Positions 45,644 through 45,941 of a stretch of DNA of 45,941 bases are shown here, piece after piece. The notes under the pieces were generated by a model. It saw only the letters and a list, made by a program, of their open reading frames with translations. It ran no database searches and was not told the origin of the DNA. The position numbers and the translations under genes are program-made. Numbering within the stretch: position 1 is the stretch's first letter; each line of letters opens with the position of its first letter. This DNA is from Helicobacteraceae bacterium (GTDB lineage Bacteria; Campylobacterota; Campylobacteria; Campylobacterales; Sulfurimonadaceae), in contig JAGGTH010000081.1 of the NCBI GenBank assembly GCA_021163845.1, forward strand, positions 1-45,941. The letters are read 5' to 3'.

Positions 45644-45941
45644 ATGCAGATCGTCTTCTATGAAAAGCCTGGATGTAGTGGAAATGCCAAACAAAAAAAA
45701 CTTCTAGATCTCCATCAAGTCACCTATAAAACAAAAGATATCTTGACCGAATCATGGAGCTTTGAGAGGCTCAGCACTTTTTTTGATACCCTGCCAAAAG
45801 AGAAAATATACAACCCCTTTGCCCCACAAATAAAGCAAAAAGCCTTGGATGTAGATGCTCTGACAAAAGAGCAACTCATAAAAGCAAATCTCCAAAAACA
45901 CATACGCATCAAAGCACATGACCTAATGATATTCGGCGCGC
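45644..45941 (+). CDS. Thioredoxin-fold ArsC/Spx-like, nitrogenase-associated-type protein, 3' end missing
   Basis: The frame from the ATG at 45644 stays open to the window end (about 99 residues seen). It begins MQIVFYEKPGCSGNAKQKK, with one cysteine at the position used by ArsC-fold proteins. It continues with DILTESWSFERL, a YNPFAPQIK segment and an LMIFGA segment near the edge. That layout resembles the nitrogenase-associated ArsC-like family, known near nif genes; whether nif genes follow cannot be seen. A GAGAG stretch lies 4 bases before the ATG. No promoter is clear in the 50-base gap after the PAS-GGDEF-EAL stop, so read-through from that gene is possible. Confidence 0.65.
   Translation, partial: MQIVFYEKPGCSGNAKQKKLLDLHQVTYKTKDILTESWSFERLSTFFDTLPKEKIYNPFAPQIKQKALDVDALTKEQLIKANLQKHIRIKAHDLMIFGA

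Noticed and set aside
1-45941. CRISPR arrays, prophage genes, transposases, rRNA genes
   Set aside because: I found no spaced direct repeats of CRISPR type, no transposase or phage structural motif and no rRNA-like sequence.

Overview
The window looks like chromosomal core sequence from a Campylobacterota (epsilonproteobacterial) organism, most likely a free-living Sulfurimonas-type relative. The evidence is AT-rich coding sequence on both strands, the secA-lolC-lolA neighbourhood, the long FlgL hook-junction protein, a biosynthetic arginine decarboxylase of about 610 residues, AcnB as the aconitase, frequent TTG and GTG starts, and promoters that mostly show an extended -10 (TGnTAtAAT or TGnTAGAAT) with a poor -35. 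I see no prophage, insertion sequence or CRISPR array. The genus is inferred from gene content only.

Left part (1-18.3 kb). A large AsmA/YhdP-like protein, cut at its 5' end, converges on lolC-secA; lolA diverges from secA. This is an envelope-biogenesis block (preprotein translocation, lipoprotein release, lipoprotein carrier, probable intermembrane bridge). Next come a response-regulator/GGDEF/EAL protein with degenerate active sites, acnB with its own promoter and terminator, ftsK with a small DUF3820-type gene, and flgL with a sigma-54-like promoter. A tRNA-Leu(CAA) and a 16-strand-type porin gene converge with 9 bases between them.

Middle (18.3-31.9 kb). A 96-residue helix-turn-helix protein is divergent from a two-gene unit: an AAA/STAND-like protein whose P-loop lacks the lysine, followed by an MscS-family channel. 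A minus-strand cluster of small genes follows: a membrane J-domain protein with HYD in place of HPD, a single-TM coiled-coil protein, a CxxC protein and a YqiA-like esterase. The plus-strand run hisS - membrane-anchored FMN glutamate-synthase-like protein - speA - cysE is tightly packed and probably an operon; aspC follows with its own -10. A SulP transporter and a tandem universal stress protein form a pair.

Right part (31.9-45.9 kb). The minus-strand run ilvI-ilvH-lpxD-(67 aa)-tamA-tamB joins branched-chain amino acid synthesis to lipid A and outer-membrane assembly. Upstream of it lie ilvA and a beta-propeller/alpha-solenoid protein with an 85-residue repeat. A CoA-binding protein gene and an intact PAS-GGDEF-EAL gene diverge, and the window ends inside a gene for a thioredoxin-fold protein resembling nitrogenase-associated/ArsC-type proteins.

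Most of the window is ordinary housekeeping. The candidates for something undescribed are the degenerate-ATPase/MscS unit with its divergent HTH gene, and the propeller-solenoid protein. No stretch longer than 300 bases lacks a gene.
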